This document shows, piece by piece, positions 5,460 to 6,564 of a stretch of 6,564 nucleotides of DNA. Within the stretch, counting starts at the first letter, position 1. The number at the start of each line of letters is the position of its first letter. The position numbers were made by a program, and so were the translations under genes. The notes below the pieces were generated by a model. It had not been told where the DNA came from and ran no database searches. It was given only the letters and a program-made list of their open reading frames with translations. This stretch comes from an uncultured Holophagales bacterium (GTDB lineage Bacteria; Acidobacteriota; Thermoanaerobaculia; UBA5066): positions 1-6,564 of the forward strand of contig CALMDF010000078.1 in NCBI GenBank assembly GCA_937864895.1, in the 5' to 3' direction.

Positions 5460-6564
5460 TCAGGCGAGGACGCGCTTGAGGGCAGCGACGACGTCGAGGA
5501 CGTCGTCCTCGGTCATCCCGGGCCAGAGAGGGAGCGACATCAGGTTTTCCGTCGCCCGCGTGGCGTGCGGGATGCCGTCCTCCGGGAGCCCCTCGGGGTG
5601 CTTCGCGAAAAAGTCGCGGTAGAAGGAGAAGCCGAAGAGCCCCTGCCAGTGGATGCCGGTGCCGACGTTCTCGGCTTTCAGCGCCGACATCATCTCCTCG
5701 CGCGTGAGGCCGGACGCTTCTGGGCGGTTTCGGAGGACGAAGAGGTTCCAGCAGTGCTCGCGCACCGAGTCGCCGTCCGCGGGGAGCTCCACCTCGGGGA
5801 CGTCGGCGAGGAGGGAGAGGTAGAGCCTCGCCAGCTCGCCCCTGCGCGCCGCGAAGCCGTCGAGCTTCTTCAGCTGCTGAAGGCCGACGGCGGCCTGGAC
5901 GTCCATGAAGTTCGACTTCCGCCCCGGCATCGGGACGTCGTAGAGCGGCGAGCCCTCCGGGTAGGGCGTCCCCTCGCCGCGGGCGATGCCGTGAAAGCGC
6001 TGGAGCTTCAGGTACGCCGCGTGGCGCAGGTCGTGGAAGGCGATGGCGCCCCCCTCGAGGGTCGTCATGTTCTTGTTCGGGTGGAAGCTGTAGACCGAGA
6101 AGGCGGAGCGTGGGCCGGAGCCGATACGGCGCCCGGCGTAGCGCGCGCCCATCGCGTGGGCGGCGTCCTCGATCACGGCGAGCCCGTGACGTTCCGCGAT
6201 CTCCCAGATGCGCTCGAGGCGGCAGGGGAGGCCGCCGTAGTGGACCGGGACGATCGCCTTCGTCCGGGGCGTGATCCGCTCCTCGATCCGCTCCCCGTCG
6301 AGGTTCATCGTGTCGGGCTCGACGTCGACGAGGATCGGCACCGCTCCGCGCAGGACGACGTTCGAGACGGTGCAGACGAACGTGTGCGCGGTCGTGATCA
6401 CCTCGTCGCCCGGCCCGATGCCGAGGGCGCCGAGCGTCAGCTCGAGGCCCGTCGTCGCGTTGAGGAGGGCGAGGCAGCGGGGGACCTCGTTGAACGCCTC
6501 CAGCGCCTCCTCGAAGCGGGCCGACTTCGGGCCCGTCGTCACCCAGCCGGAGCGGAGGGTGTCG
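5460..6564 (-). CDS. DegT/DnrJ/EryC1/StrS-family PLP aminotransferase (5' end outside window)
   Basis: The frame is open to the right edge. A GTG at 6542 is not the true start, because the frame continues upstream as DTLRSGW, and SGW-(V/I)-T-T-GP is the family's usual N-terminal motif; about 25-30 residues are probably missing. Counting from that GTG as residue 1: the phosphate-contacting ATTGLEL segment (29-35), GIGPGDEVIT (41-50), the cofactor-ring aspartate D126 in VIEDAAHAMG, and the Schiff-base lysine K157 in SFHPNKNMTTLEGG. Downstream, GRKSNFMDVQAAVGLQQL (207-224) and SLPLWPGMTEDDV (336-348) are standard family segments. Members mostly transfer an amino group from glutamate to a keto-sugar nucleotide, for surface polysaccharide, lipid A or secondary-metabolite sugars. 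Which sugar cannot be told, as no partner genes are visible. Active-site residues are intact, so it should be functional. No clear terminator follows the stop at 5460. Confidence 0.92.
   Translation of the reverse strand, partial: DTLRSGWVTTGPKSARFEEALEAFNEVPRCLALLNATTGLELTLGALGIGPGDEVITTAHTFVCTVSNVVLRGAVPILVDVEPDTMNLDGERIEERITPRTKAIVPVHYGGLPCRLERIWEIAERHGLAVIEDAAHAMGARYAGRRIGSGPRSAFSVYSFHPNKNMTTLEGGAIAFHDLRHAAYLKLQRFHGIARGEGTPYPEGSPLYDVPMPGRKSNFMDVQAAVGLQQLKKLDGFAARRGELARLYLSLLADVPEVELPADGDSVREHCWNLFVLRNRPEASGLTREEMMSALKAENVGTGIHWQGLFGFSFYRDFFAKHPEGLPEDGIPHATRATENLMSLPLWPGMTEDDVLDVVAALKRVLA

Noticed and set aside
5039..5622. Open frames in the gap, such as a plus-strand frame 5065-5622 and minus-strand frames 5034-5317
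   Set aside because: They are Arg/Ser/Pro-rich and low in complexity, the plus-strand frame runs antisense into the aminotransferase gene, and they have no convincing Shine-Dalgarno or recognisable motif.
6540..6542. GTG as start codon of the aminotransferase
   Set aside because: The frame continues upstream to the edge, encoding DTLRSGW, which joins TTGP to form the family's usual N-terminal motif, so the real start is outside the window.

Overview
The window is strongly GC-rich (by eye around two thirds or more G+C; not computed), with nearly all third codon positions G or C. It carries five protein-coding genes, two of them cut by the window edges. The mix of a signal-peptide DUF5916/CBM9-like outer-envelope protein, a TPR/SLOG-like/nucleotide cyclase protein, a small RyR-domain protein and a long-form S-adenosylhomocysteinase suggests a high-GC Gram-negative bacterium, perhaps Acidobacteriota or a myxobacterium-like lineage. 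That assignment is inference; no rRNA or other marker gene is present.

Layout, left to right. Positions 1-702 (minus) hold the N-terminal third or so of a secreted DUF5916 protein. A 107-bp divergent promoter region (703-809) carries opposed -10-like boxes, a 7-10-7 inverted repeat between them and a 14-bp palindrome at the predicted DUF5916 transcript start. Positions 810-1157 (plus) encode a 115-residue RyR-domain protein. It converges on, and overlaps by 11 bp, a 605-residue protein (1147-2964, minus) with a TPR-like N-terminus, a SLOG-like Rossmannoid middle and a class III nucleotide cyclase C-terminus. A textbook rho-independent terminator (3051-3084) then closes the adenosylhomocysteinase gene ahcY (3111-4604, minus), which has a good Shine-Dalgarno and a promoter with a perfect TTGACA -35. 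An unusually long gap without a supported gene follows (4728-5459), containing several inverted repeats, a long hairpin and an 8-bp tandem repeat. The right edge (5460-6564, minus) is a DegT/DnrJ/EryC1-family PLP aminotransferase lacking only its first residues.

How the genes relate. The ahcY gene is a housekeeping, stand-alone transcription unit, and the aminotransferase and DUF5916 protein appear to belong to neighbourhoods outside the window. The most interesting part is 703-2964, where a probable cyclic-nucleotide-producing sensor protein lies tail-to-tail with a small RyR-domain protein. Both families are known from predicted bacterial nucleotide-signalling and conflict systems, so the pair may be a compact signal-producer and signal-binder module. 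They are convergent rather than an operon, so this is a hypothesis. The cyclase keeps both metal-binding aspartates but lacks the canonical adenine-selecting and transition-state asparagine positions, so its product cannot be read from sequence.
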